A stretch of 64,000 nucleotides of DNA from Gemmataceae bacterium (lineage in GTDB: Bacteria; Planctomycetota; Planctomycetia; Gemmatales; Gemmataceae), in the NCBI GenBank assembly GCA_009692005.1, contig SHZZ01000005.1, positions 62,001 to 126,000 on the forward strand. Reading direction: 5' to 3'. Positions within the stretch are counted from its first letter, which is position 1. The number at the start of each line of letters is the position of its first letter. Of this stretch, positions 9,250-18,328 are shown in pieces. Made by a program: the position numbers and the translations under genes. Below the pieces are notes generated by a model. It ran no database searches. It was not told the origin of the DNA and worked only from the letters and a program-made list of their open reading frames with translations.

Positions 9250-11058
9250 TTACAGCCCCAGTTCCTTGAGCTGGCGGGCATCGACCGAAGCCGGGGCGCC
9301 CGTCATTAGATCTCGCGCTTTTTGGTTTTTCGGGAAAGCAATGACATCGCGAATATTGGCTGTTCCCGCCAGGATCATGGCCCAGCGGTCGAGACCGAGA
9401 GCTATGCCGCCGTGCGGGGGCGCGCCGTATTTCAAGGCATCGAGCAAAAAGCCAAAGCGATGCCTGGCCTGCTCGGGTGTCATTCCTAAAACGGAAAAGA
9501 GCCTGGCTTGCACTTCCGGGTCATGAATGCGGATGCTGCCGCCGCCGCACTCGTAACCATTAATCACCAGGTCGTAAGCCCGGGCCATGACTGAGCCGGG
9601 ATCAGACTCCAACTTGCCGAGATCTTCTTCCCTCGGCGAGGTGAAGGGGTGGTGGTTGGCCACCCATCTTTTTTCCTCGGCATCAAAGATGAAGGAAGGG
9701 AAATCAACCACCCAGCAAATCTGGTATTGCCCCGATAGGCCATCCAGAAGGCCCAACTGCCTGGCCAGGTGAATTCGCAACGAGCCAAGCGCCTGGGAAG
9801 CAATCTCCTCCTTGTCGGCTACTAGAAGGATCAGGTCGCCATCGACGGCGCCGAGGCGGGCGCGCATTTCTTCCTGCACTTCCTTGGGAATGAACTTTTC
9901 AATCGTGGAAGTGATTTTCCCATTCTCCACCTTCAGCCAGGCCAACCCCTTCCCCCCGCATTGGATCACGAAATCGGAGAGCTTTCCCCCCGGCTTCAGG
10001 TCGGTGTTGGAGAAACGGCCAGCGGCATTCTTGGCGCAGATCCCGCGCAACTTGCCACCGCCTTCCACCGCCTCCTTAAATACACGGAATTCCGTCTTCA
10101 ACCCCAGATCGGTTAAATCCACGATCTCCATGGCAAAGCGCAGGTCGGGCTTGTCGCTGCCAAAGCGCGCCATGGCCTCGGCACAGGTCAGCCGGGTAAA
10201 GGGCCTGGCAATTTTGGCACCAACGCACTTGGCAAAAACCTCCACCGTAAGGCGCTCAATCACTTCCAGGACATCGTCCTGTTTCACGAATGACATTTCC
10301 AAGTCGAGCTGAGTGAACTCCGGCTGGCGGTCGGCGCGCAAATCCTCGTCACGAAGGCAGTGGGCAATTTGATAATACTTGTCGTAGCCGCCAACCATGA
10401 GGAGTTGTTTGTAGATTTGCGGCGACTGCGGCAGGGCAAACCAGGCGCCTGGCCAAACCCGGCTGGGAACCAGGTAATCGCGGGCCCCTTCTGGCGTGCT
10501 GCGGCCCAGCAACGGCGTTTCCAACTCGAGAAACCCATCCCGATCGAGGTAATCCCGGATCACCTTGTTCATGCAATGGCGCATGGCCAAAATTTTCTGC
10601 AAACTTGGCCGCCGTAGATCCAAATATCGGTACTGCAGCCGAATATCCTCACCAGCAATTTCCTCGCCGGGGAACTCCGTCACTTCAAAAGGCGGAGTCG
10701 GGCATTGATTCAAAACGCGTATTTCGCTGGCCAGCACCTCCACCGAGCCGGTGGCGTGATCGAGGTTTTCCTTGCCGGGCAAGCGTGGGCGGACTTTTCC
10801 CAAAACGGCGATGACAAACTCACGGCCGAGTTTTTCCGCAATTTGGAACAAGTCCTTTTGTTGGGAAACCGTGTCCGATTCGAAAACCGCCTGGGTGATG
10901 CCATAGCGGTCGCGCATGTCGACAAAAACCTGCTGGTTGTAGCCGCGCAAGGAATTGACCCAGCCGTTCAAAACCACAGTCTTCCCCGTGTCGGAAACTC
11001 GCAACTCGCCACAATGATGGGTGCGCCGCCAATCACTTTGCAAACTAACCTCGATCAC
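9250..11058 (-). CDS. aspS: Aspartyl-tRNA synthetase
   Basis: Class II aminoacyl-tRNA synthetase charging tRNA-Asp; 602 residues, the bacterial type with an inserted GAD domain. An N-terminal OB-fold is recognised in [20 protein letters not shown]; motif 2 is [18 protein letters not shown]; motif 3 is [16 protein letters not shown]. The start is GTG at 11058 (residues [14 protein letters not shown]), supported by AAAGGA about eight bases upstream. Whether it is discriminating or also charges tRNA-Asn cannot be told safely. It heads the long minus-strand directon and faces the HAD gene across a 153-base divergent intergenic region, where its promoter should lie. Confidence 0.96.
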   Translation of the reverse strand: MIEVSLQSDWRRTHHCGELRVSDTGKTVVLNGWVNSLRGYNQQVFVDMRDRYGITQAVFESDTVSQQKDLFQIAEKLGREFVIAVLGKVRPRLPGKENLDHATGSVEVLASEIRVLNQCPTPPFEVTEFPGEEIAGEDIRLQYRYLDLRRPSLQKILAMRHCMNKVIRDYLDRDGFLELETPLLGRSTPEGARDYLVPSRVWPGAWFALPQSPQIYKQLLMVGGYDKYYQIAHCLRDEDLRADRQPEFTQLDLEMSFVKQDDVLEVIERLTVEVFAKCVGAKIARPFTRLTCAEAMARFGSDKPDLRFAMEIVDLTDLGLKTEFRVFKEAVEGGGKLRGICAKNAAGRFSNTDLKPGGKLSDFVIQCGGKGLAWLKVENGKITSTIEKFIPKEVQEEMRARLGAVDGDLILLVADKEEIASQALGSLRIHLARQLGLLDGLSGQYQICWVVDFPSFIFDAEEKRWVANHHPFTSPREEDLGKLESDPGSVMARAYDLVINGYECGGGSIRIHDPEVQARLFSVLGMTPEQARHRFGFLLDALKYGAPPHGGIALGLDRWAMILAGTANIRDVIAFPKNQKARDLMTGAPASVDARQLKELGL

Positions 11059-11211
11059 GAAACTATCCTTTCAAAAGAACTTGAGTCATAAAGGGAAATT
11101 GTAACGAAAACGGAGCTTGTGGGCTGTCGAAGGAGAAAGAGAGGGGAGAAATTTCTGCCAGGACAGCTTTCAACAAGTAAAAAACAAGGGTCACATTGGG
11201 AGAAGGCTGAA

Positions 11212-11886
11212 ATGAGTAAACAAGTGGCGATATTGTGGGACATGGATGGCACCCTGGTGGACACGGGGGAATTGCATTTTGAGGCCTGGGGGCGGGTCTG
11301 CCAGGAGGAGAACCGTCCCTTCACTCGCGAAGACTTTCGCGCCACCTTTGGCAAACGAAACCAGGAAATCATCGAGTATCTTTTCCATGGGAAGATGTCT
11401 GAGGAAGAGACCGAGCAATTCGGCAACCTCAAAGAGGAGTACTACCGCGCCGAGACAAGGAAGCAGGGAGTTACTTTGCTGCCCGGGGTTGGGAATTTAC
11501 TTTCCGGGTTGAAGGAACTCGGCGCCTTGCAAGGAATTGGATCCAGCGCTCCGAAGAAAAACCTTGAACTGATACTGGAACTAACAGGCATCCAGCCGTT
11601 TCTCTCCACCCTGGTGGCCATGGAGGACACGCAAAGAGGCAAGCCTGACCCGCAGGTTTTTCAATTGGGTGCGCAAAGACTTGGGGTTCAACCAGGCCAC
11701 TGCGTGGTCATGGAAGACGCCGTCGCTGGGGTGCAAGCCGCCCGGGCCGGGGGAATGAAGTGCGTGGCTGTTCGCTTTATCGGGCATCATGATGAAGAAA
11801 AACTCCTTCAAGCCGGGGCTAACCGGGTGGTTCACACTCTGGAAGAGGTGACTCCGATGGAGGTATTTCGACTGGCGCATTCCTAA
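11212..11886 (+). CDS. HAD superfamily hydrolase, phosphoglucomutase/phosphatase type
   Basis: Cytoplasmic haloacid dehalogenase-fold phosphatase or beta-phosphoglucomutase relative, 224 residues. Motif I is seen as LWDMDGTLVDTGELHFEAW with the two catalytic Asp; motif II is in GIGSSAPKKNLE (Ser/Thr); the motif III Lys is in RGKPDPQVF; motif IV is VMEDAVAGVQAARAGGM. The helical cap between motifs I and II is of the beta-PGM/phosphonatase class. The start ATG 11212 is chosen over the upstream frame start at 11119 because GGAGAAGG lies about seven bases before it and the family begins there. It is convergent with the metallophosphoesterase gene and overlaps its end by four bases. The substrate is unknown. 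Confidence 0.9.
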   Translation: MSKQVAILWDMDGTLVDTGELHFEAWGRVCQEENRPFTREDFRATFGKRNQEIIEYLFHGKMSEEETEQFGNLKEEYYRAETRKQGVTLLPGVGNLLSGLKELGALQGIGSSAPKKNLELILELTGIQPFLSTLVAMEDTQRGKPDPQVFQLGAQRLGVQPGHCVVMEDAVAGVQAARAGGMKCVAVRFIGHHDEEKLLQAGANRVVHTLEEVTPMEVFRLAHS

Positions 11887-12572
11887 AGGCTTTTTTCCAG
11901 CTTCCCCTGGCGGAATTCTCCCTGGGCATTGGCTTGCCAGAATTCCAGAGAATTCACATCACAACAAGTCAGCCAGCCGCCTTCGTATATGTTGGTGTCG
12001 AGGCAGAGGTGATGGCCCAGCCAGCGCGGCCAACCCGAAACCTGTCGGCTATGACCATAAACCACCATCTTCCCTGAAAAATGGGGGACCGGGTTAACCA
12101 GCTTTTCCCAAAAAAGTGTGTCGTCGGATTGCTGGTCAAGCGGCAGGTCAGGGTGAACTCCGGCGTGGACAAAAATATGGTCCTGACTTTCCCAATAACG
12201 GCAACACGATCCTTCATAAAAGGCTTGAACCCAGGGCTCGACACTTTGGAAATCCGGGGTTTCGAGAGAAATCCCAAACGATTCCAGCGTCGTTATCCCG
12301 CCAAACACCAGCCACCCAGGAGGGAACTGGCTCATTTTCAGAACATCAAGGAACATCAAATCGTGATTACCCAGAAGGGGAACCAGCTTGGTCTGGCGGG
12401 TGAGTTCCTTGAGACGCCAAAGGACGCCGCGGGAATCGGGCCCGCGGTCTACATAATCGCCCAAGGTCACCAAGGTGTCTTCCGGCCCGGGTTGCAAAAA
12501 CTTGAGCAGGGAATCCAACGGCTGTGAATAGCCGTGAATATCCCCCAGTGCCAACAACCTGCCTTTTCCCAT
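11883..12572 (-). CDS. Metallophosphoesterase (PPP-type phosphatase, ApaH/PrpE-like)
   Basis: Two-metal phosphoesterase of 229 residues, likely a Ser/Thr protein phosphatase or dinucleoside tetraphosphatase relative. The canonical metal-binding blocks are all visible: LGDIHGY, GDYVDRGPDSRG, PLLGNHDLMF, a later FVHAGVHPD, and VVYGHS. This is the full set for the PPP family. I start at ATG 12572 (MGKGRLLALGD); a TTG at 12590 would add six residues. It is convergent with the HAD gene (stop codons overlap by four bases) and lies downstream of the Clp-N gene on the same strand. The exact substrate cannot be decided from sequence. Confidence 0.88.
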   Translation of the reverse strand: MGKGRLLALGDIHGYSQPLDSLLKFLQPGPEDTLVTLGDYVDRGPDSRGVLWRLKELTRQTKLVPLLGNHDLMFLDVLKMSQFPPGWLVFGGITTLESFGISLETPDFQSVEPWVQAFYEGSCCRYWESQDHIFVHAGVHPDLPLDQQSDDTLFWEKLVNPVPHFSGKMVVYGHSRQVSGWPRWLGHHLCLDTNIYEGGWLTCCDVNSLEFWQANAQGEFRQGKLEKSL

Positions 12573-12662
12573 GGAACACGCATCCCCCAACCTGCGAATC
12601 CATGAGAATTGTATCCGGCTGCCTCAGGTTAAAAAGGCGAAGTGGTTAAAGGCCACCCTGGA

Positions 12663-13172
12663 TTAAATGGGAGAATCGCGGTCAATGCCGAGGCGTTGCT
12701 CGGCTAGGACGGCGAGTTCAGTAAGCTTCGCCGCGGTCAGGCCGATTCTTTCAAAACACTCCGCCACCACGCTGCCGCTGTCGGTTAAAAGAGAAACCAG
12801 CAGATCCATGGGTGAGACAACTTCCCTGCCGTGATCGCGAGAACGGCCAATGGCTTCGCGCAGGACGGAAATCATCTGGTCGGAAAGGAATTCCCGATGA
12901 AGCTTTGGCAGCGCATGGACACCCGCCTTCGGGGTGGTAAACAACTCCTGAAACTGGGCCAGCAAACGGGAAAGATCAGCATGCAGGCGATCTCCCCAGC
13001 GGACAAGAGAAGCGTCGGGGTTGGCAAGCAGGCCCATGAACAGGTGGGAGGTGCGGATCGATTCTGACCCATTGCGGGCGGCCTGCCTGGCGGCTTCCCC
13101 AAACACCACCTGGGAAATGGGAGTGAGGATTTCTAGCCGAATATTCCCACAGGGTAAAAAGACATCCTCCAT
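12663..13172 (-). CDS. Orphan Clp N-terminal (Clp_R) domain protein
   Basis: A 169-residue protein made of two Clp repeat motifs, as at the N-terminus of ClpA/ClpC/ClpB, with no AAA+ module. The first repeat runs ILTPISQVVFGEAARQAARN with SESIRTSHLFMGLL; the second runs SDQMISVLREAIGRSRDHG with VSPMDLLVSLLTD. Stand-alone Clp-N domains are thought to act as adaptors or decoys for Clp machines, but no such role is shown here. The start is ATG 13172 (MEDVFLPCGN) with GGAG five bases upstream; the frame extends further to 13223. It lies downstream of purK by about 100 bases on the same strand. Confidence 0.78.
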   Translation of the reverse strand: MEDVFLPCGNIRLEILTPISQVVFGEAARQAARNGSESIRTSHLFMGLLANPDASLVRWGDRLHADLSRLLAQFQELFTTPKAGVHALPKLHREFLSDQMISVLREAIGRSRDHGREVVSPMDLLVSLLTDSGSVVAECFERIGLTAAKLTELAVLAEQRLGIDRDSPI

Positions 13173-13274
13173 GACGACTCCGGATGAGAATTCGGGGCCG
13201 GGGCGCCTCCCCGGGTTGAGCAATTATTCCCCGGGTGAGTTTTTTTGGCAAGGCGAGTGCCTGGGGCCGGCCCT

Positions 13275-14396
13275 TCAGGCCAAAAAAGGCAATTGCCTCA
13301 CCCCCTCTGGCAGCAGGCCGTGGCATTGTTTCAAGGCCGCTTTCACCGCCCGCCAGTCTGGCCCCCTGAGAGTAACATGGCCAATTTTCCTGCCTGGCTT
13401 TCCTTCCTTGGAATAGTCATGAAAACTGGCGCCGGAGATTTCCAAAATCTTTGGAATGGCAGGCAAGCTGCCGATCAGGTTAACCATGGCGCATGGCCCC
13501 GCCATGCAAGTGGAACCCAAGGGGAGCCCGGTAATGGCCCGAATATGATTTTCAAACTGGCTAGTCTGCGCCCCTTCGATTGACCAATGGCCCGAGTTAT
13601 GAACCCGTGGCGCCATTTCGCTGGCGATGAGTTTGCCATCTTTTTCAAAAAACTCCACTGCCAGAACGCCGACATAATCCAAGTCGCGCATCAAAGCCTC
13701 AACCTGCTCCCGTGCAAGCAGGTCGAGCCGGGGGTCCAGGTTGGGCGCAGGCGCCAGGGTCAGGTGGAGAATTCCCTGGTTGTGGTGGTTTTCCACCAGG
13801 GGGTAGAACTCGCAATCCCCCTTTTGCCCGCGGACTGCCACCAGGGAAAGTTCCCTGTCGAAGGGCAAAAAGGCCTCGGCGATCAAGGGGGATGACGCAA
13901 GAGAAAGAAAGGCGGCCTTGGCTTCCTCCAGGGAATGGGCCCGCTTTTGCCCCTTGCCGTCGTATCCCAAGCGCCGGGTTTTCAGCACCAGAGGCAGCCC
14001 CAGTTCTTGTACGGCTTGCAAACACGATTCCATGGAATCCACCGCGCGAAAGGCCACAGTTTCCATTCCCAGCTTGCGGAAAAGCTGTTTTTCCAGAAGG
14101 CGGTCTTGGGAGGGAGAAAGCGCTTTGGGCGGGGGATAGACGGGGATTTTCCCCACCAGCGGTTCCACCATCGACACCGGGACATTCTCGAATTCAAAAG
14201 TCAGAACATCGGAGCGTGAAACCAATTCGTCAAGGCCCGGGCCCGGTTCAAAAGGCGCGACGATTTGTGGGGCAAACTCGCTGGCCGGGGAATTGGCCGT
14301 CGGGTCGAGAAAACAAAAGCGGAAGCCGAGAGGAAACCCGGCCAGCGCCAGCATTCGCCCAAGCTGCCCGGCGCCGAGTACACCAACATTTTTCAT
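13275..14396 (-). CDS. purK: N5-carboxyaminoimidazole ribonucleotide synthase
   Basis: ATP-grasp enzyme converting AIR, bicarbonate and ATP to N5-CAIR in purine synthesis; 373 residues, the usual length. The N-terminal [16 protein letters not shown] nucleotide-binding loop, the ATP-grasp segment [16 protein letters not shown] and the catalytic [25 protein letters not shown] block are all present. The start codon overlaps the purE stop by four bases (ATGA type), so the two genes are translationally coupled and their products work in sequence: PurK makes N5-CAIR and PurE converts it to CAIR. Confidence 0.96.
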   Translation of the reverse strand: MKNVGVLGAGQLGRMLALAGFPLGFRFCFLDPTANSPASEFAPQIVAPFEPGPGLDELVSRSDVLTFEFENVPVSMVEPLVGKIPVYPPPKALSPSQDRLLEKQLFRKLGMETVAFRAVDSMESCLQAVQELGLPLVLKTRRLGYDGKGQKRAHSLEEAKAAFLSLASSPLIAEAFLPFDRELSLVAVRGQKGDCEFYPLVENHHNQGILHLTLAPAPNLDPRLDLLAREQVEALMRDLDYVGVLAVEFFEKDGKLIASEMAPRVHNSGHWSIEGAQTSQFENHIRAITGLPLGSTCMAGPCAMVNLIGSLPAIPKILEISGASFHDYSKEGKPGRKIGHVTLRGPDWRAVKAALKQCHGLLPEGVRQLPFLA

Positions 14397-14887
14397 TTAG
14401 GAAGCCTTGGATCGGGGTGTTGGAGAACTTCCTGGGTTTGCTTGGCCCGCCATTCGCGCAAGGACTCTCGGATCTGTGGATGAGTCAGGCCGAGAATAGC
14501 CGCGGCGAGCAGGGCAGCGTTGATGGCGCCGGGCTTTCCAACCGCCAAGGTTCCCACTGGCACCCCACCAGGCATTTGCACAATGGAAAGGAGTGAATCC
14601 AAACCCTTCAGCGCCTGCGATTCCATGGGCACGCCCAAAACCGGCAGAATGGTCCAGGCGGAAACCATGCCTGGCAAGTGGGCGGCTCCGCCGGCCCCGG
14701 CAATAATGACTTGCAAACCCCGGCTTTCCGCCGTGACCGCGTACTCTTTGAGCAAGTCTGGCGTGCGGTGCGCAGACACCACCTGCACCTCATGCGCGGC
14801 TGTTAACGCTGTCAGAGTCTCCGCCGAATGTTGCATGACTTCCCAATCGGAACGGGAACCCATGATTATTCCAACTAACGGAGCCAT
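14393..14887 (-). CDS. purE: N5-carboxyaminoimidazole ribonucleotide mutase
   Basis: Class I PurE, 164 residues, which rearranges N5-CAIR to CAIR. The signature [13 protein letters not shown] at the N-terminus, VVSAHRTPD with the substrate-binding His, and [15 protein letters not shown] are all seen, followed by [20 protein letters not shown]. The start is ATG 14887 with AAGGTG about six bases upstream. The stop overlaps the purK start. The upstream neighbour on the same strand is a glycosyltransferase gene, unrelated in function; the order purE-purK is common in bacteria. Confidence 0.96.
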   Translation of the reverse strand: MAPLVGIIMGSRSDWEVMQHSAETLTALTAAHEVQVVSAHRTPDLLKEYAVTAESRGLQVIIAGAGGAAHLPGMVSAWTILPVLGVPMESQALKGLDSLLSIVQMPGGVPVGTLAVGKPGAINAALLAAAILGLTHPQIRESLREWRAKQTQEVLQHPDPRLPK

Positions 14888-14947
14888 GTGGCACCTTCTT
14901 GCTAAAGGTTGGGATAGTAATGATTTAGTCCTAGCGGGAGGAAGAGG

Positions 14948-15979
14948 CTAGCGAGCGAGTAAAATATTTCTTTTCGACCCGGGGGGAAAAACAATCCCAA
15001 AGCGGCCGAAGGCACCCTTGGGGGCCAGGGTGGCTTCCATTTTCTCCACTGCCGACTCGCTTTTCCCCAGATTCTTCACCAGCCATTTCCGGTGCGAGAC
15101 AATTTCCCCCGCCTCAAATAGCACACCCAATTTTCCCAAGAGATAGGGCAAAAGATTCCCTTCCGATCCCCTTTTCCAGGCCTTGCCCAGAAGGGAAAGA
15201 AAATGGGGGACAAGGCAAGAGGCCAGCTTGGGCCCTGGCATATTCCGCCAAAAGACCCGCTCTTCATTGCGCGCCTGCTGCTCCACCAGTTTCCTGTTGG
15301 TTGCCGAGGAACCATAAGTGGCGGAGACATGATGGAGGATGCGCGAGGCTGGCTGGTAGCGGATTTGAAAACCGGCCTGGCGAATGCGGAAACTTAAATC
15401 CACATCCTCGAAATACCCGCCGAAATGGGCTGGGAATCCCCCGACCCGCAGGAACAACTCCCGGCGAAAAAAAACGCTGCTGCCGCTCGCACCGAACACC
15501 TCCCCCGCTTCTTCCCAGGCCCCGCTGAACGGCTGGCCATTTCCCCGTTTGGCCGCGATTCCCGACCGGTAATAGGCATCCCCGGCGCTGTCGATTATCT
15601 CCGGGCCATTGACCCAGCCCGGCCAGCGAAGAACCAGGGGGGCCACGGCCCCCACCTGGGGTTGGTTAAACTCCTCCAGTGCCGCCTCGGCAAAACCGGG
15701 GCAGACCTCGGTATCGTCGTTCAGCAATTGCACAATTTCCCCGACTGCCGCGGACACCCCGGCATTGGCCGCCTGGCAAAATCCCTGGTTCTTTTCCAGC
15801 CTCAGAACCCGCACCCCGGGGAATTTCCCTGCAGCCTGGCTGATGATTCCTTCCCGGGAGCCATCATCCACGACGATAATCTCGGTGGCCAGCGGGGCCC
15901 GCCGCCTCACCGTCTCCAGGCAACGCTTTAAAAGCGCAACCCGTTCCCGGCTGGGAATCACAATGGAAAAGGAAACCAA
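14948..15979 (-). CDS. Family 2 glycosyltransferase
   Basis: GT-A fold inverting glycosyltransferase, 343 residues, using a nucleotide sugar. Seen: SFSIVIPSRERVALLKRCLE, EIIVVDDGS, the nucleotide-binding LEKNQGFCQAANAGV and the DXD-like LNDDTEV, then the acceptor-region GYFEDVDLSFRIRQAGF with the catalytic Asp. The only sensible start is TTG at 15979, with GGAG at 15987-15990 seven bases upstream. It follows another GT2 gene by 18 bases, so the two probably form an operon for cell-surface or exopolysaccharide glycans. Acceptor and sugar are unknown. Confidence 0.88.
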   Translation of the reverse strand: MVSFSIVIPSRERVALLKRCLETVRRRAPLATEIIVVDDGSREGIISQAAGKFPGVRVLRLEKNQGFCQAANAGVSAAVGEIVQLLNDDTEVCPGFAEAALEEFNQPQVGAVAPLVLRWPGWVNGPEIIDSAGDAYYRSGIAAKRGNGQPFSGAWEEAGEVFGASGSSVFFRRELFLRVGGFPAHFGGYFEDVDLSFRIRQAGFQIRYQPASRILHHVSATYGSSATNRKLVEQQARNEERVFWRNMPGPKLASCLVPHFLSLLGKAWKRGSEGNLLPYLLGKLGVLFEAGEIVSHRKWLVKNLGKSESAVEKMEATLAPKGAFGRFGIVFPPGSKRNILLAR

Positions 15980-15986
15980 GCGCAGT

Positions 15987-15990
15987 CTCC
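15987..15990 (-). promoter_or_regulatory. Shine-Dalgarno GGAG deciding the TTG start at 15979
   Basis: GGAG on the minus strand, seven bases before TTG 15979. No in-frame ATG or GTG lies before the conserved first beta-strand of this glycosyltransferase, so this site supports a TTG start. Confidence 0.6.
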
Positions 15991-15997
15991 GGAATTT

Positions 15998-17092
15998 TCA
16001 GGTAATCGATTCGTCCAGCGCCGCCATGAACTCGCCCCGGGCCATGGTGTTGCTGCCAATGGACATAAGGCGGGCGTAGCGCGCCAGCCTGGCAAACCAC
16101 TTTTCTTCCCGGGCATCGCCGCGAAACCTCGCTAACAAGGCGCGGGCAACACCCTCCCAGCGGATGATCTTGCACATCCACCGGGCTTCTTTTTTTCCCC
16201 AGTGTTTCATGGCATAAGTCATCAAGGCCTGACGCGTGATTACCTTCAGCCGGGGAGGCACCCGGCGCATATGAATGGGCGAATGGTGAACCATTTCAAT
16301 CCCGGGAGCGTGCCAGACTTGCCAACCCGCATCCCAGGCCCTTTTGCATAAGTCCACATCCTCGTAATAAAGAAAGAAACTGGGGTCGAGGAAGCGCAGC
16401 TCCTCCAGACATTTTTTCCTGGCCAGCATACAGCAGCCAGTTACCCAATCGACAGGATGGGGTGTTTCCTTTTCCATTAGCGTGTATTTGCGAAAAGCCC
16501 TGGGGAGAAACCTGCGGGCCAAGGTGCCGAGAAAAGTCGGAAATGGGCCCGCCGACCCTTGCCTCGTGCCGTCTTCATTTCTCAGGCCGAAGCCCACCAG
16601 GCCAACCCGTGAATCCGCATTAGACCACTCCTCAATCGCCTTTTCGATTTGATCGAGAAAATTCCCCAATGGCGTCGTATCGGGATTTAATACCAGGATC
16701 CACTCCCCGCGAGCCAAGCGGCTGCCTTCGTTCACCGCCTTGGCAAAGCCCCGGTTACGGCTCCAACGCAACAGCGAAACATGTGGCTTGGAGCGAAGCT
16801 TTCTGATGGCCGGGTGGCGCGGCGAATTGTTGTCGATGATCAGGATCTCGCCGCGGCCGGTTTGAAACAAGCGGTGCTGACCGAGCTTTCGCACCAGGTG
16901 TTCCGTCCACTTCCACTGACGATAATTCACAATGAGAATTGAAAGGGCCAGGGTGGCAGGTTTACTCGCCCGGGTTCGCCCCATGGGAGTGGAGGGCTTA
17001 TTTTTGTCGAGCGGAAAGACCGGCGCCCTGTCAACCATCGGCGCGGAGCGGCCGGATTGACCAAGAACGAAATTGCCAATGCTTTGGGGCAT
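15998..17092 (-). CDS. Family 2 glycosyltransferase, rhamnosyltransferase-like
   Basis: GT2 family enzyme of 364 residues with about 45 extra residues before the catalytic domain. The domain starts at LALSILIVNYRQWKW; then ILIIDNNSPRH, the nucleotide-binding WSRNRGFAKAVNEG, LVLNPDTTPLG in place of a strict DXD, and FFLYYEDVDLCKRAWDAGW with the catalytic acid. The C-terminal part (about 270-364) is helical and basic. The start is ATG 17092 with GGAGG about seven bases upstream, and a plausible promoter lies at 17133-17162. The gene runs into the next GT2 gene after 18 bases. The role is likely surface polysaccharide or lipopolysaccharide glycosylation. Confidence 0.88.
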   Translation of the reverse strand: MPQSIGNFVLGQSGRSAPMVDRAPVFPLDKNKPSTPMGRTRASKPATLALSILIVNYRQWKWTEHLVRKLGQHRLFQTGRGEILIIDNNSPRHPAIRKLRSKPHVSLLRWSRNRGFAKAVNEGSRLARGEWILVLNPDTTPLGNFLDQIEKAIEEWSNADSRVGLVGFGLRNEDGTRQGSAGPFPTFLGTLARRFLPRAFRKYTLMEKETPHPVDWVTGCCMLARKKCLEELRFLDPSFFLYYEDVDLCKRAWDAGWQVWHAPGIEMVHHSPIHMRRVPPRLKVITRQALMTYAMKHWGKKEARWMCKIIRWEGVARALLARFRGDAREEKWFARLARYARLMSIGSNTMARGEFMAALDESIT

Positions 17093-17132
17093 CCTGCCTC
17101 CCTGCGGCCGTCCTTGGCCTTGGAAAAGGAAT

Positions 17133-17162
17133 ACTATAATTCAAGCTGCAATTAGGAGGCAA
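17133..17162 (-). promoter_or_regulatory. Possible sigma70-type promoter of the glycosyltransferase pair
   Basis: On the minus strand TTGCCT (17162-17157) and TATAGT (17138-17133) are separated by 18 bases. The -10 ends 40 bases before ATG 17092. Seen by eye only. Confidence 0.35.
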
Positions 17163-17246
17163 TGCCAGCCAGGAAAACCCAGTGGCAGGTTATTTATCGT
17201 CTATTAAATCGCCGTAATCCTTTTCCCCAACTACACTTGCAGCATC

Positions 17247-18071
17247 CTAACCCCTGGGGAGGAAGGGGAACAGCCGGGCCTTTTTTTCCTCATTCAAGCT
17301 GGCGCCATACTCCGAAATCTCAAAGGCCTCGATAAGTTGAACCCCCTGACCCAACTTGCTGCCATAGGTTTCCATCACTTTACTCCGGAAGCGGTCGGCC
17401 AAAGGGCTCAACCATTTCCTCATTATTCCTTCCAACCAACCCTTCCTGTCCGGGCATTCCTTGGGCATCAGTTCCATGAACACTTGGTTGTAGGGCAGCC
17501 ATTCATAAAACTGGGACTCGTGGCAATGGAGCATGGACATGACGGTTGAGAACACCGAGCCAATATCGACGACCACATCGGCTTGAAAAGGAATCGGTTT
17601 TTGGAAGTCATCAGCGAAGTAGCCAAACACCGGGTTGTATCTGAGATGGGGTGTTTCCGGACAAATAGCCGGCACGGTCACCATGTAAGCGGAATCTTGA
17701 ACCAATTGCGAGGTGTAGCGGTGGTCGGGATGATAGTCATTGGGCCGGTGAGTCAGAACGAGTTCGGGCTTGAAGTTGCGAATGAGGCGGATAATTTCCA
17801 GGCGGTTTTCCAAATTGGGTACGAGCCCGCCATCGGGGAATTGCAACACGCGGTACTCGCAACCGGCCACTTTTCCCGCCGCCGCCGCCTCTGCTTTCCT
17901 GCGCTTGGCCAGTTCCATCCCTTTCTGCTCATGGTGCCCGCCCGAACCATCCGTGGCGCTGATCAGAAGGACTTCGCATCCCGCCTGCTTCCACAGCGCG
18001 GTGGTTCCGCCCACTTTGATGTCCACATCGTCGGGGTGCGCCCCAATCGCAAGAATTCGCGCCTGACTCAT
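17247..18071 (-). CDS. PIG-L family N-deacetylase
   Basis: Zinc-dependent LmbE/PIG-L deacetylase, 274 residues, of the type that removes acetyl from GlcNAc-linked small molecules (the bacillithiol and mycothiol enzymes are the best known). The zinc motif AHPDD is at residues 11-15 in ILAIGAHPDDVDIKVGG; the second half of the site is RPNDYHPDHRYTS. It begins with ATG 18071 and is the last gene on this strand before the divergent region facing the carboxyltransferase gene. Two glycosyltransferases lie downstream, so a role in glycan or glycoside processing is possible, but the substrate is not determined. Confidence 0.88.
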   Translation of the reverse strand: MSQARILAIGAHPDDVDIKVGGTTALWKQAGCEVLLISATDGSGGHHEQKGMELAKRRKAEAAAAGKVAGCEYRVLQFPDGGLVPNLENRLEIIRLIRNFKPELVLTHRPNDYHPDHRYTSQLVQDSAYMVTVPAICPETPHLRYNPVFGYFADDFQKPIPFQADVVVDIGSVFSTVMSMLHCHESQFYEWLPYNQVFMELMPKECPDRKGWLEGIMRKWLSPLADRFRSKVMETYGSKLGQGVQLIEAFEISEYGASLNEEKKARLFPFLPRG

Positions 18072-18328
18072 GAGAGTGGTTTCCTTGAATCGTCACAATG
18101 GCTCCAGGAGAAAATATACTTGGGTAACGGAGTTCAGAAAATGGCCTGGTGCCATTTTCCTGACAAACCGCACAGGTCCAAACATCGGGAGAATGCCGGT
18201 GGAATGGTCGGAGGCGGAAAGTGACGCAGAGAATCCCCGGCTCGTCGAATTTGAAATAATGATTGTCGAGAGGGGGCGGAGGAAACCATAGAATAGACTC
18301 AAGGAAGATCAACAAAATCAGGTCAACC

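Noticed and set aside
13712-14596. Plus-strand frame of 294 codons opposite purK and purE
   Set aside because: Low-complexity Arg/Pro/Gly content with no motif; purE and purK are unambiguous.
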